In this document: positions 15,883 to 24,104 of the stretch, piece after piece
Numbering within the stretch: the stretch's first letter is position 1
Layout: the number at the start of each line of letters is the position of its first letter
Assembly (NCBI RefSeq): GCF_937951745.1
Contig: NZ_CALFBQ010000076.1
Location: forward strand, 1 to 40,000
Direction: 5' to 3'
DNA from: an uncultured Chloroflexus sp.
GTDB taxonomy: Bacteria; Chloroflexota; Chloroflexia; Chloroflexales; Chloroflexaceae
DNA length: 40,000 nucleotides
Made by a program: the position numbers and the translations under genes
Notes under the pieces: model-generated
What the model was told of the DNA's origin: nothing
What the model saw: only the letters and a program-made list of their open reading frames with translations
Database searches by the model: none

Positions 15883-16604
15883 TTACCGCTGTACCAGCGG
15901 CACGTAAATCCGCGCAGGGATAAGGTAGCTCTCGCCCGTCGTGAAGGGGAGGTTGTTCACACTCAACCCGGCTAAGTCAGCAATCGTAGCGCTAGCCGGT
16001 ATGTCGAGGCGCAGCGTGCCAGCACCAACGGCGACAATGACTGTGTACGTCGCGCCGCTGCCATTCGTAATGCTCGCACCGCTGAGCGTGCCAGTGGCGG
16101 TCAGGGCGAAGTCAGCGGTGTCCACCTCCGCTACCGGTTCATCGAAGGTGACTTGGAACTGCACGCTGGTATTGTTGATGGAATTTGGCTTGATGCGGGT
16201 GATGGCTTGTACCGATGGTAGTACGAGGTAAGCGATCACGTAATCGGCTTGAGGAATACCGGCGGCGTCGAAGAAGTCGCCGCCACGTACAGGTTGCTAC
16301 CGCTCACCACGAGGGCGGAGACCCAGCGGTTCAGCGTGTTGGGATTAGCGCTGAGGTTCGTCCGTTGCGCAGCGCCGCTGGCAAGGGACTGGAAAACGGC
16401 TCCTCGCTGCGGGTCGAGGGCGACCTACCAGCCGCTCACGTCAAGCGTGCCGCTGGAGGCACTGTCAATTCGCAGGGTGCCGTCGGGGTTAAGCAGGCGT
16501 TCCGCGGGGATAGCGGAGAGCGACGCATAAATAGCGGCGCGCATGCCACTGAGGAAGAGACTGAGCGTAACGATAACGGCGATGATTGCAGTTCGGATGC
16601 GCAT
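15883..16604 (-). pseudogene. Decayed secreted surface-protein gene with internal stop and frameshift
   Basis: Reading the minus strand from ATG 16604 (after AAAGGA) gives a signal peptide (MRIRTAIIAVIVTLSLFLSG) and then AIPAERLLNPDGTLRIDSAS. The frame reaches an in-frame TAG directly after LDVSGW. The frame continues past the stop as VALDPQRGAVFQSLASGAA and VSALVVSGSNLYVA, typical of Chloroflexota beta-propeller-like surface repeats. It is then lost at about 16275 by what looks like a one-base deletion, and resumes as GDFFDAAGIPQADYVIAYLV. The last 118 residues are an SbsA/Ig-like domain (VQFQVTFDEPV, DFALTATGTLSGASI) and the secreted-protein ending IYVPLVQR. Two independent lesions argue for a true pseudogene. 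The short middle suggests that repeats were also deleted. Confidence 0.75.
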
Positions 16605-16944
16605 AAGTCAGCTTCCTTTCACAAAACGATACAGTGGTTCCTGAAGATACGATTGTCGTTGCATTGCCTAACCTGCATGCGTGGCTCTGTCGCTTGGTGC
16701 GCTTTCGAACAAAACGGCCTCCTTCGCTATTATAAAGACGACGTATTGACTCGAACGAACGATACTATTGGAACGTATCGTGATGTCAATGGCGTGAGCT
16801 GATTGCGGTGCATGCTGAGCTACCCGTCTGTTGCCATAAGTACAGCGGGCGTTAAACCGTGGGGGGCATTCGGATTGCGATTCTGTGAGGGAGGGACATT
16901 GCGCTACAATGTTCTTACTTTCAGGACATTGCGCCGCACTATTC
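16605..16944. other. Intergenic region with repeats, no gene
   Basis: This 340-base gap lies between the start of the pseudogene and the end of the response regulator gene. It contains two copies of GGACATTGCGC (16894 and 16924). Short open frames here have no recognisable content, and one is partly the antisense of the regulator. Confidence 0.4.
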
Positions 16945-17649
16945 CTACGGCGATGACGGCGACGATACCGTACCGGAGGCGTCGTTGAACCGGTAGCCGA
17001 CGTGCGGTTCTGTGATGATGTAACGCGGGTGGGCGGGATCGGGTTCGAGTTTGACTCGCAGCCGCCGGATGACACCTTTGACGTAATCGGTCGCGTCGGC
17101 ATACTGCGGACCCCATACCCGCTGCACGATTTGGCGCGCCGTGACCACGCCGTTGCGGTGCGCCACCAGTTCGGCCAGCACGGCGTACTCGATCGGGGTT
17201 AAGCTCACTGGTTGACCTTGCCGCAAGACGATCCGCCGGGTGGTGTCGATCACCAAATCGGCGCATTGGATCAGCGGCTGTGGGGCACGGCTTCGCCGCA
17301 ACACGGCCCGAATCCGGGCCAGCAATTCGCTCAGCCTGAAGGGTTTGACCAGATAATCATCGGCCCCATTGTCGAGCGCGGTGACAATATCAGCTTCCGC
17401 GCCTTTGACGCTCACGACGATGATCGGTGTTGCGCTTTGCTGGCGAATCTGCTGGCAAACGCCAATACCGCCCAGTTTCGGCATCACCAGATCAAGCAGC
17501 ACCAAATGCGGCCCCACCTGCCGGAACGCTGCCAGCGCCGTTTCGCCGTCATGGGCAGCGGACACCTCGTAACCTTGCGCCCGCAGCGCCGGCGTGATCG
17601 CGGCGACAATCCCCGGATCGTCATCGACAATTAGAATGCGCTGTTTCAT
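16945..17649 (-). CDS. OmpR/KdpE-like response regulator
   Basis: The 234-residue two-component regulator has a receiver domain (about 1-120) and a winged-helix DNA-binding domain (about 135-225). The receiver shows ILIVDDDPG with the acidic pocket, phosphoacceptor Asp53 in LVLLDLVMP, Ser80 in place of the usual switch Thr/Ser, and Lys102 in DDYLVKPF. The output domain has LTPIEYAVLAELVAHRNGVV and DYVKGVIRRLRVKLEPDP, closest in style to KdpE. Its ATG overlaps the stop of the histidine kinase gene (ATGA), so the two are a matched pair. No Kdp potassium transport gene is nearby. The adjacent divergent amidohydrolase operon is the likeliest target. Confidence 0.9.
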   Translation of the reverse strand: MKQRILIVDDDPGIVAAITPALRAQGYEVSAAHDGETALAAFRQVGPHLVLLDLVMPKLGGIGVCQQIRQQSATPIIVVSVKGAEADIVTALDNGADDYLVKPFRLSELLARIRAVLRRSRAPQPLIQCADLVIDTTRRIVLRQGQPVSLTPIEYAVLAELVAHRNGVVTARQIVQRVWGPQYADATDYVKGVIRRLRVKLEPDPAHPRYIITEPHVGYRFNDASGTVSSPSSP

Positions 17650-20066
17650 GCTGACTTGTCATCACCCAGCCACACTGGCGGTTCGTCGCTCACCAGTGGT
17701 AACACGATCCGAAACACGTTCCCACCCCCCGGACGATCATCAACCCAGATCTTGCCGCCGTGGGCGGTGACAATACCGTGACAGATGGCTAGCCCCAGCC
17801 CGCTACCGCTGCGATGACTGCGCCGGTCGCGTTCGAGCCGGTAGAACCGTTCAAAGATGCGCTGCCGTTCGGCGGGCGGAATCCCCGGTCCGCGATCGCC
17901 GACGCTGATCACCAACTGGGTGCTGGTGCAGAAGGCTTCCACTGTGACCGGCCCCGTTGGTGGGCCATATTTGTGCGCATTTTCGATCAGATTCCACAAC
18001 ACCTGCGCCAGCAAGATCGGATCAATGTAGAGTAGCGGCAAGGTTGGCGAGATGAAGGTTTCGATGCGGCATCCTGGATCGTGCTGGCCAAAACTCGTTA
18101 CTACATCCTTCACCAGCATTGCCAGCTCAACCCACTCGCGGTCGATCGGCAAGGTTCCGGCTTCGATACGCGATAGATCGAGCAGTTGATCGACAAACCG
18201 GCTGAGGCGGGTGGTTTCGCGGGCGATATTGCACAGCAAGGCCCGATTTTCAGTCACCGAAACGGCATGCTGTCGGTCGAGGAGATCCTCAACTGAGGCG
18301 CGGATGGCGGTTAGCGGCGAGCGTAGATCGTGCGAGACGCTGGCTAGAAAGGCGCTCTTAAGCTGATTGGCTTGCCGTAATGCCTCGTTCTCGCTCGCTA
18401 TTTGCCGCAGGCGCGCATTGCTCAGCGCCAACCCCAATTGCTGCGCAATGGTGAGCAACAAACTCAAATCTTCGCCGCTGATATGGCGGTGAGCGTGGCT
18501 ACCGATCACGAGTACGCCAGCGCCAGTGGCATTCACCATTAGCGGCAGCACCACCAGATCGCAAAAATCGGCTAACGGCCACGGCAGTGGTTCAGTCGCG
18601 GCATGGCGCCGGCAGAGCCACGCTGGTTGGCCGGTGGCAAAGACGGTCTCGATCAGGGCTGCTATCTGCGCTTGATCGATGGCGCTCTGCAGTGTGCCGG
18701 CAATGGTGAGGCGCTGATCTTCTTTCAGTGCGATCAACCCAGCGTCGAGCCGGGTGATGGCGAGGATGCGTTGCACGACTATATCAAGCTGGCGCACCGG
18801 ATCGAGCAAGGTGCTGAGAAAAAAGACCAGTGAGTTAATGACCTCGGTTTGGGCGGCATAGGCCTGCAAGTCGTTGTACAGCCGGGCGTAGCGCAGCATC
18901 GCCGCGCCATGAGTCGCCAATATCGCGCCGCATTGTTGCTCAGTCGCCATCCATAATTGGGCCGGGCGCGTCACCAGTATGACACCGCCAATATCAGGAA
19001 GCGGAAATCCGGCTAGTTTTGGCAACAGGTGCGGCATGTAAACAAATGGTTCAGGGATGGATCGCCATGCCAGTGCAACCGGATCGCGCACCACCGCTTG
19101 TAAGATCGCCAGCGCCTGCTCCCCTGATTCTCCCGGCGCAGTCCAGAAATAGGCGTGCGAGCGATCAATCGATGCGCCTTCAACTAGAGCCACCCCAGTG
19201 GCATCTAGCAGGCGGCCCATCTGTTCGATGATGACCGCTGGAGTGTACTGTGGATCAAAGGCGTTGCTGATAGCGCGCATTGCTGTGGCGAGCTGGGCGG
19301 TGCGATCGGGCCGGGAAGTCGCCGTCTGCGCTGGAATCTCGCTCGCTATGGGCGGCGTCCAACCGGAGAAGGTGCGCGGGCGAACCGGTTGTCTGGCCCA
19401 TTCCAAGCGGTAGCGGCGCTGCACTTCGGCAGCAGCAGCCGCAAGGACGCCGGTGAGGAACGGGCGTGCTAACCGGTAGTCGCCAGTGATGTCGAGCACG
19501 CCGATCAGCTGTCCATCATCAGGATGAATAACCGGCGCGGCGGTACAAGTGACATCTTGCCAGCCGCTACAGTAGTGCTCGGCCCCCACCAATTGCACCA
19601 CGCGCCCGGTTGTCAGCGCGACCCCGATCGCATTGGTGCCGGCCACCGCTTCGCTCCAATTGCTGCCGGGCAGTAACCCTTTGCGCGCTAGCCGCCGGCG
19701 GCAGTGCGGATCACCGTCCACGTCCAGCAGCGTGCCTTCAGCGTCGCTGAGCGCAATCACATACCCGGCATCGCCGAGTGTAGCCCGCAGACGGGCAAGG
19801 ATTGGGCTCGCCGCGCGTAACAAGGTTGTGTGCCGTTCACGGAGCTCGGCCAATTGCCGATCGCTGGTTGTGGCAAAACGGGCAAGCTGCACCTCGGCAT
19901 TGACCGCCAGCGTCCGGCAGCGTTGCCATGAATCGCGGATCACCGCGCGCATTGGCGAGAGGTCAACCTCGCCGCTGGCGATGAATTGCTCGCGTAACGT
20001 AGCTATCCGCCAAACTAGCGTCTCAAGGTCTCCCGGAGCGGCAATGTGCAGCGGTGCTTCGCTCAT
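17646..20066 (-). CDS. Sensor histidine kinase with AcoR-type N-terminal sensor and GAF domains
   Basis: The 806-residue kinase starts at ATG 20066 after AGGGAGG. Residues 1-215 resemble the sensory part of AcoR-type sigma-54 activators: IRDSWQRC, then GSNWSEAVAGTNAIGVAL, EHYCSGWQDVTCTAAPV and LIGVLDITGDY. That module normally sits on an AAA+ activator, not on a kinase. Two more GAF-like regions follow (about 255-385 and 415-555). The HisKA box is FLASVSHDLRSPLTAIRAS, the N box LWNLIENAHKYGP, and the G boxes DRGPGIPP and GSGLGLAICHGIV, with KdpD-like style. There are no membrane spans, so it senses a cytosolic signal. AcoR relatives respond to acetoin, acetone or similar small ketones and alcohols, which fits the neighbouring alcohol dehydrogenase operon. 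Confidence 0.87.
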   Translation of the reverse strand: MSEAPLHIAAPGDLETLVWRIATLREQFIASGEVDLSPMRAVIRDSWQRCRTLAVNAEVQLARFATTSDRQLAELRERHTTLLRAASPILARLRATLGDAGYVIALSDAEGTLLDVDGDPHCRRRLARKGLLPGSNWSEAVAGTNAIGVALTTGRVVQLVGAEHYCSGWQDVTCTAAPVIHPDDGQLIGVLDITGDYRLARPFLTGVLAAAAAEVQRRYRLEWARQPVRPRTFSGWTPPIASEIPAQTATSRPDRTAQLATAMRAISNAFDPQYTPAVIIEQMGRLLDATGVALVEGASIDRSHAYFWTAPGESGEQALAILQAVVRDPVALAWRSIPEPFVYMPHLLPKLAGFPLPDIGGVILVTRPAQLWMATEQQCGAILATHGAAMLRYARLYNDLQAYAAQTEVINSLVFFLSTLLDPVRQLDIVVQRILAITRLDAGLIALKEDQRLTIAGTLQSAIDQAQIAALIETVFATGQPAWLCRRHAATEPLPWPLADFCDLVVLPLMVNATGAGVLVIGSHAHRHISGEDLSLLLTIAQQLGLALSNARLRQIASENEALRQANQLKSAFLASVSHDLRSPLTAIRASVEDLLDRQHAVSVTENRALLCNIARETTRLSRFVDQLLDLSRIEAGTLPIDREWVELAMLVKDVVTSFGQHDPGCRIETFISPTLPLLYIDPILLAQVLWNLIENAHKYGPPTGPVTVEAFCTSTQLVISVGDRGPGIPPAERQRIFERFYRLERDRRSHRSGSGLGLAICHGIVTAHGGKIWVDDRPGGGNVFRIVLPLVSDEPPVWLGDDKSA

Positions 20067-20114
20067 AACGCCTCCCTGCGCGAGCAAGCTTTGGAATTGG
20101 GTGTGGATACTCTG

Positions 20115-20143
20115 GTTATACCATGCCTCCCCGCACTCGTCTA
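20115..20143 (-). promoter_or_regulatory. Candidate promoter of the kinase-regulator pair
   Basis: On the minus strand TAGACG, 17 bases, TATAAC: four and five matches to the -35 and -10 consensus. It lies 49 bases before the kinase ATG in the region shared with the divergent amidohydrolase operon. Confidence 0.4.
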
Positions 20144-20280
20144 CTCATGCCGCCGGTTTTTTCACTGCTTTTTCACCGCGCCCCCTCCCTTTTCCTGTTA
20201 CGATGCTCTCAACCCCACATGCAGCTAATCGACCGTCACAATGGTGGTGACCGGCATGTCATCGGAGACAGGAGGAGTGT

Positions 20281-21327
20281 ATGTACCGCACTGCTGATGG
20301 CCGCGAGATCTTCGTCATCGATGCCCATACCCATCTGTGGGATGCTAGCCCAGAGAATCAGCGCGGCAAGTTGGGCAAGGGTTGGATTGATTGCTTCTAT
20401 GCTTACCACAAGAATCTCTCGCCGCCCGATAAGGTGTGGACGCTCGAACACTACGAGCGCTATTCGGTCGAAGATATGGCCCGCGACCTCTTTGTCGAGG
20501 GCTATGTCGATATGTGCATCTTGCAGTCAACCAACCTGTTCGAGTTTTACCACACCGGTTTCAACCCAATCGAGCGCAACGCCCAGCTCAAAGAGGCCTT
20601 CCCGGAGCGCGTGATTCTCAACGGTTCGTTTGACCCGCGTCATGGCGAAGACGGCCCGCTCGGCCTGAATGCGTTGCGCCAAGCTAAGCAACAGTACGGT
20701 ATTCAAGGCGTCAAGCTGTATACTGCCGAGTGGCACAACGGCTCGCGGGGGTGGAAGTTGAATACCCCAGAAGCCTATCGCTTCTTTGAAGAGTGCGAAA
20801 AGCTCGGGATCACGAACATTCACATTCACAAAGGTCCGACCATCTGGCCGCTCGATCGCGACTCGTTCGATGTGGCCGACGTTGACTATGTAGCCACTGA
20901 TTTTCCCGGTCTTACCTTTATCGTCGAGCATTGTGGCCTGCCGCGCCTCGAAGACTTCTGCTGGATTGCGACCCAAGAGACGAATGTCTGGGGCGGCCTC
21001 GCTGTGGCTATGCCCTTCATCCATTCCCGCCCGCGCTACTTCGCCGAAGTGATGGCGAACCTGCTTTACTGGCTCGGCCCCGACAAGTTGACCTTTGCTA
21101 GCGACTATGCGCTGTGGACACCGGGTTGGCTGGTTGAGAAGTTTATGGCCTTTGAGCTGCCCGAAGACCTTGAGGCTGAGTTTGGCGTCAAGCTGACGAT
21201 GGAAGCTAAAGAGAAGATTCTTGGCCTGAATGCAGCCCGGCTCTACGGGATCGACTCGGAAGCGAAGAAGGAGCAATTGCGGAATATGCCGGTTGTGCTC
21301 GACGGTGCCGCGCCGGCCACCGTCTGA
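20281..21327 (+). CDS. Amidohydrolase-2 family protein of monooxygenase-cluster type
   Basis: The 348-residue metal-dependent hydrolase or decarboxylase-like TIM barrel (PF04909) has the metal motif VIDAHTHLWDASP at residues 12-24. It also has NIHIHKGPTIWP, FIVEHCGLPRLEDFCW and the late acid in FASDYALWTPGW. ATG 20281 follows AGGAGG. Proteins of this subgroup are encoded beside propane, phenol and acetone diiron monooxygenases (prm/mim clusters) of Actinobacteria, together with a DUF59 protein and an alcohol dehydrogenase, and exactly those two follow here. Their exact role is not settled. Help in assembling the diiron hydroxylase is one proposal, and an enzymatic step is another. Confidence 0.83.
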   Translation: MYRTADGREIFVIDAHTHLWDASPENQRGKLGKGWIDCFYAYHKNLSPPDKVWTLEHYERYSVEDMARDLFVEGYVDMCILQSTNLFEFYHTGFNPIERNAQLKEAFPERVILNGSFDPRHGEDGPLGLNALRQAKQQYGIQGVKLYTAEWHNGSRGWKLNTPEAYRFFEECEKLGITNIHIHKGPTIWPLDRDSFDVADVDYVATDFPGLTFIVEHCGLPRLEDFCWIATQETNVWGGLAVAMPFIHSRPRYFAEVMANLLYWLGPDKLTFASDYALWTPGWLVEKFMAFELPEDLEAEFGVKLTMEAKEKILGLNAARLYGIDSEAKKEQLRNMPVVLDGAAPATV

Positions 21328-21339
21328 AAGGAACTGCCG

Positions 21340-22113
21340 ATGCCCACGCTTGCCGAGATCAATCGCGCGCTGGCCGAGGTCTACGATCCCGAACTCGACA
21401 CGCCGATCACTGAGTTGGGTTTCGTCAACGAGGTGCAGATCGCTGATGGGCACGTTACCGTTACTTACACTGTCCCCACCTTTTGGTGCGCGCCTAACTT
21501 CGTCTTTATGATGTCGCAAGACATTCGCGATGAAGTCGGGCGGGTGCCGGGAGTCATACAGGTAACGGTGCTCGTCCGCAACAACTGCCTCGAAGACGAG
21601 ATCAACCGTGGCGTTAATGCCGGGCGCAGCTTTGCCGAGACCTTCCCCGCCGATGTGGATCAGAACGCTGATCTGGAGGTATTGCGCCACACCTTCAACG
21701 TCAAAGGCTTTCTGGCCCGGCAGGATGTATTAATCCGCCGGATGCGACAGGCTGGACTTGCCGATAACGCGATTCTGACATTACGCCTCGGTGACGTTAA
21801 GGTGCAGGGGGAAGACCTGATCCTCTCGCCACCGCCACACCGAGTGCCACTGGCAGCAGCCGATCTTCTTCGCTATCTGCACAAGCGTCGGCGTTTACAG
21901 CTCTCAGTTGCAGCGGAAGCGCTACTCTTCACTACGGTTGCAGGCCAATCAATCGCTGAAACTGAATTGGCTACGTATTTACGCTACTCGCGCTCGGCCC
22001 GGCTGAATATCGCGTTCAACACAAGCCTATGCGAAGGCTTGCTGCGCACTCAGTTCTTCCCCGAACGGCAACACGACCATTCTAGCGTCGGCGATCGCTT
22101 GATGATTGGATAG
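21340..22113 (+). CDS. DUF59 (MIP18/PaaD-like) metal-cluster assembly protein with C-terminal extension
   Basis: The 257-residue protein opens with a DUF59 domain (residues 1-85): AEVYDPELDTPITELGFV and the conserved cysteine 50 in PTFWCAPNF. This domain is found in Fe-S or metal-centre maturation factors (SufT, PaaD, MIP18). Residues 90-257 form an extension without a recognised domain; it is helical, with HTFNVKGFLARQDVLIRRM. The gene starts 12 bases after the amidohydrolase and follows AAAGGA, so the two are one operon. The same order occurs in actinobacterial propane monooxygenase clusters. A role in diiron or Fe-S centre assembly is inferred. Confidence 0.82.
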   Translation: MPTLAEINRALAEVYDPELDTPITELGFVNEVQIADGHVTVTYTVPTFWCAPNFVFMMSQDIRDEVGRVPGVIQVTVLVRNNCLEDEINRGVNAGRSFAETFPADVDQNADLEVLRHTFNVKGFLARQDVLIRRMRQAGLADNAILTLRLGDVKVQGEDLILSPPPHRVPLAAADLLRYLHKRRRLQLSVAAEALLFTTVAGQSIAETELATYLRYSRSARLNIAFNTSLCEGLLRTQFFPERQHDHSSVGDRLMIG

Positions 22114-22126
22114 AGAGGATAAACCT

Positions 22127-23170
22127 ATGCGCGCTGCTCGTCTGCACGAGTACGATGAACATCTCAACGTCCAGCTCCAACTCGAGGATGTGCCGCTGCC
22201 CAAGATTACCAAACCCGGCGAAGTGATTGTGCGGATTGGCGCGGCAGGGTTGTGCCGCACTGATCTGCACATTATTGAAGGAGTATGGAAGGATATTCAA
22301 GACCCGCAACGCACCTTGCTGCCCTACATCCTTGGGCACGAGAATGCAGGTTGGGTGGAAGAGGTTGGCCCCGGCGTAACCTCGGTCAAAGTCGGCGATC
22401 CGGTAATCTGCCACCCGTTACGTTCGTGCGGGGTTTGTCTCGGCTGCCGGCGCGGCGAGGACATGTACTGCGAGCACGGCAGCTTCCCCGGCCTCAACTG
22501 TGATGGCGGCTTTGCCGAGTATCTGTTGACTAACGAACGGGCACTGATCAAGCTCAACCCCAACGTGGCGCCGGTCGATGTCGCGCCGCTGGCCGATGCC
22601 GGCATTACCGCTTACCGGGTCGCCAAGAAAGCGGCCCGCAAGCTGACCCCCGGCCAGTATTGCGTCATTCTTGGCGTCGGCGGCCTTGGCCATATCGCGC
22701 TGCAATCGGTGCGCGAGCTATGCGGAGCGCGGATCATCGCGGTTGACCGTTCGGAAGCGGCGCGCAAGCTAGCGCGCGATCTCGGCGCGCACTATGTGCT
22801 CGATGGCGGCGACACGATTGTGCAAGAGGTGAAGGAACTGACGCATGGCGGCGCACATGCCGTGATCGACTTCGTAGGTGAATTGGGCGCCGAGCAGGTC
22901 TCGTGGCAGATGCTGCGCCAAGGCGGCACCCATTATGTGGTCGGCTACGGTGGCGCCGTGCATGTGCCCACCGTTCACATGATCATCACCGAAATCGCAA
23001 TCGAGGGCAGCCTCGTCGGCAACTACGTCGAGCTAGTTGAATTGATGGAGCTGAATGCCGAGGGGCGGGTCAAGCTGCATGGCCAGCAATACCGGTTGGA
23101 TCAGATCAATCAAGCGATCAACGACTTCAAGAATCGGCAGATTGCTGGGCGGGCGGTGATTGTGCCGTAA
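22127..23170 (+). CDS. Zinc-dependent, NAD-type alcohol dehydrogenase
   Basis: This medium-chain dehydrogenase of 347 residues has catalytic zinc ligands Cys43 (AGLCRTDLH) and His71-Glu72 (GHENAG). The structural zinc site is at Cys101, 104, 107 and 115 (CGVCLGCRRGEDMYC). The coenzyme loop is GVGGLGHIALQ, with an acidic residue after the next strand (IAVDRSEAARK), which favours NAD. ATG 22127 follows GAGAGGAT, 13 bases after the DUF59 stop. An earlier in-frame codon at 22106 would overlap that gene. It is the last gene of the trio and is followed by two strong hairpins. Oxidation of a short secondary or primary alcohol is likely, as in prm-linked Adh. Confidence 0.92.
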   Translation: MRAARLHEYDEHLNVQLQLEDVPLPKITKPGEVIVRIGAAGLCRTDLHIIEGVWKDIQDPQRTLLPYILGHENAGWVEEVGPGVTSVKVGDPVICHPLRSCGVCLGCRRGEDMYCEHGSFPGLNCDGGFAEYLLTNERALIKLNPNVAPVDVAPLADAGITAYRVAKKAARKLTPGQYCVILGVGGLGHIALQSVRELCGARIIAVDRSEAARKLARDLGAHYVLDGGDTIVQEVKELTHGGAHAVIDFVGELGAEQVSWQMLRQGGTHYVVGYGGAVHVPTVHMIITEIAIEGSLVGNYVELVELMELNAEGRVKLHGQQYRLDQINQAINDFKNRQIAGRAVIVP

Positions 23171-23182
23171 GCGTGATAAATA

Positions 23183-23254
23183 GAGGCATGCGGTAGCATC
23201 GCCGCCGCATGCCTCGCTCCGTAAAGTACGGGCAGATTTCAAACCTGCCCGTAC
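23183..23254. terminator. Two tandem perfect hairpins between convergent genes
   Basis: Hairpin one is GAGGCATGCGG (23183-23193) with CCGCATGCCTC (23205-23215). Hairpin two is GTACGGGCAG (23226-23235) with CTGCCCGTAC (23245-23254). They lie between the adh stop and the end of the minus-strand surface-protein gene, so bidirectional termination is likely. No U-tract is seen. Confidence 0.65.
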
Positions 23255-23273
23255 ACATTGTCCGACATCATCA

Positions 23274-24104
23274 TTACTTTTCAGCGGCGCTTTGCTTTGT
23301 GAACAACTCGCGTAGCAACTCCTCATCGGTCGGTTGCACCGGCGTACTGAGCAACTTGGCAAGGAATTGTTCATCTGTCGGCGCAAGAGCTGCTGGCCGC
23401 CGGCTTGGCCAGAACTGAAGCCCAAGCCCGCCCGCTAGCAAGAGAAACCCAACCACAAACCAGAACTGGGCATTGAATGGGATTGTCGTCGCTGTGCGCG
23501 GCAAGTGGGCGGGTTGCTGGCTGGTGGCGGCAGTGGGCGTATCTGCGATACCGGTGTACGGCAGCTTGGGCGGAATCACTGCCGGCAGTTCAGGCATCAC
23601 CGCTACCGGCGCTGCGGTCGGCACTTCGGTTGGCGCTTCGATGGTGAAGGCTGGTGCTGCTGGTTCAGCTAGGCTAGGACTGGTAAAGAAGAGGTGAGCC
23701 ACGACCGTATCGCCGGGGCCGACTGCAATTGTCAACGGTGCCTGCGCTGGCGATCCTTGCTCGTCGGTTAGGTGCAGTGCAAGGGTATAGAAGCCAGACT
23801 CAACCCAACGATCGTAATTGCCATTCTGATCACTGTACACGACCGCATCACCGATCTTGACCGCAATCTGCGCCGCTGGCGCATGGGTGCGTAGATCGAT
23901 AATCGTGCCGGTAACGCGCCCCATTGGCATTGGGGTTGGTGAGCTTGCGGGCAACACGGTCACCGGTGGAATCGTTGGGCGCGGCGACGGTTGCAGCGCT
24001 GGCGCGGCGGTTGATGGTTTCGGCAGCGGCAAGAGAGCAAACCCAATAACCATCGCAAGCACACCGCAAATCATCATACTATAGCTCAGCATTCGACGTT
24101 GCAT
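23274..24104 (-). CDS. Membrane-anchored surface protein with carboxypeptidase-regulatory-like domain
   Basis: The 276-residue protein starts at ATG 24104 after AAGGAG; the frame continues upstream only through TTG codons. An N-terminal span (about 5-26) is followed by a Pro/Ser/Thr-rich linker. A beta-sandwich domain resembling CarboxypepD_reg follows (GRVTGTIIDLRTHAPAAQIA to SGFYTLALHL, about 62-125), then a second Pro/Ala-rich linker. LPYTG (181-185) and LPRTA (201-205) precede a second span (FWFVVGFLLLAGGLGLQFW) and SRR, which looks like a sortase signal. However, a 40-residue tail continues with two copies of a PTDE..L..LL motif, so ordinary sortase processing is doubtful. The function is unknown; surface display beside the giant SdrD-B protein is likely. 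Confidence 0.7.
   Translation of the reverse strand: MQRRMLSYSMMICGVLAMVIGFALLPLPKPSTAAPALQPSPRPTIPPVTVLPASSPTPMPMGRVTGTIIDLRTHAPAAQIAVKIGDAVVYSDQNGNYDRWVESGFYTLALHLTDEQGSPAQAPLTIAVGPGDTVVAHLFFTSPSLAEPAAPAFTIEAPTEVPTAAPVAVMPELPAVIPPKLPYTGIADTPTAATSQQPAHLPRTATTIPFNAQFWFVVGFLLLAGGLGLQFWPSRRPAALAPTDEQFLAKLLSTPVQPTDEELLRELFTKQSAAEK

Noticed and set aside
16945-20066. KdpDE potassium-sensing pair
   Set aside because: The regulator and kinase core are KdpE/KdpD-like in style, but the kinase lacks the KdpD N-terminal domains and membrane spans, and no kdp genes are nearby.
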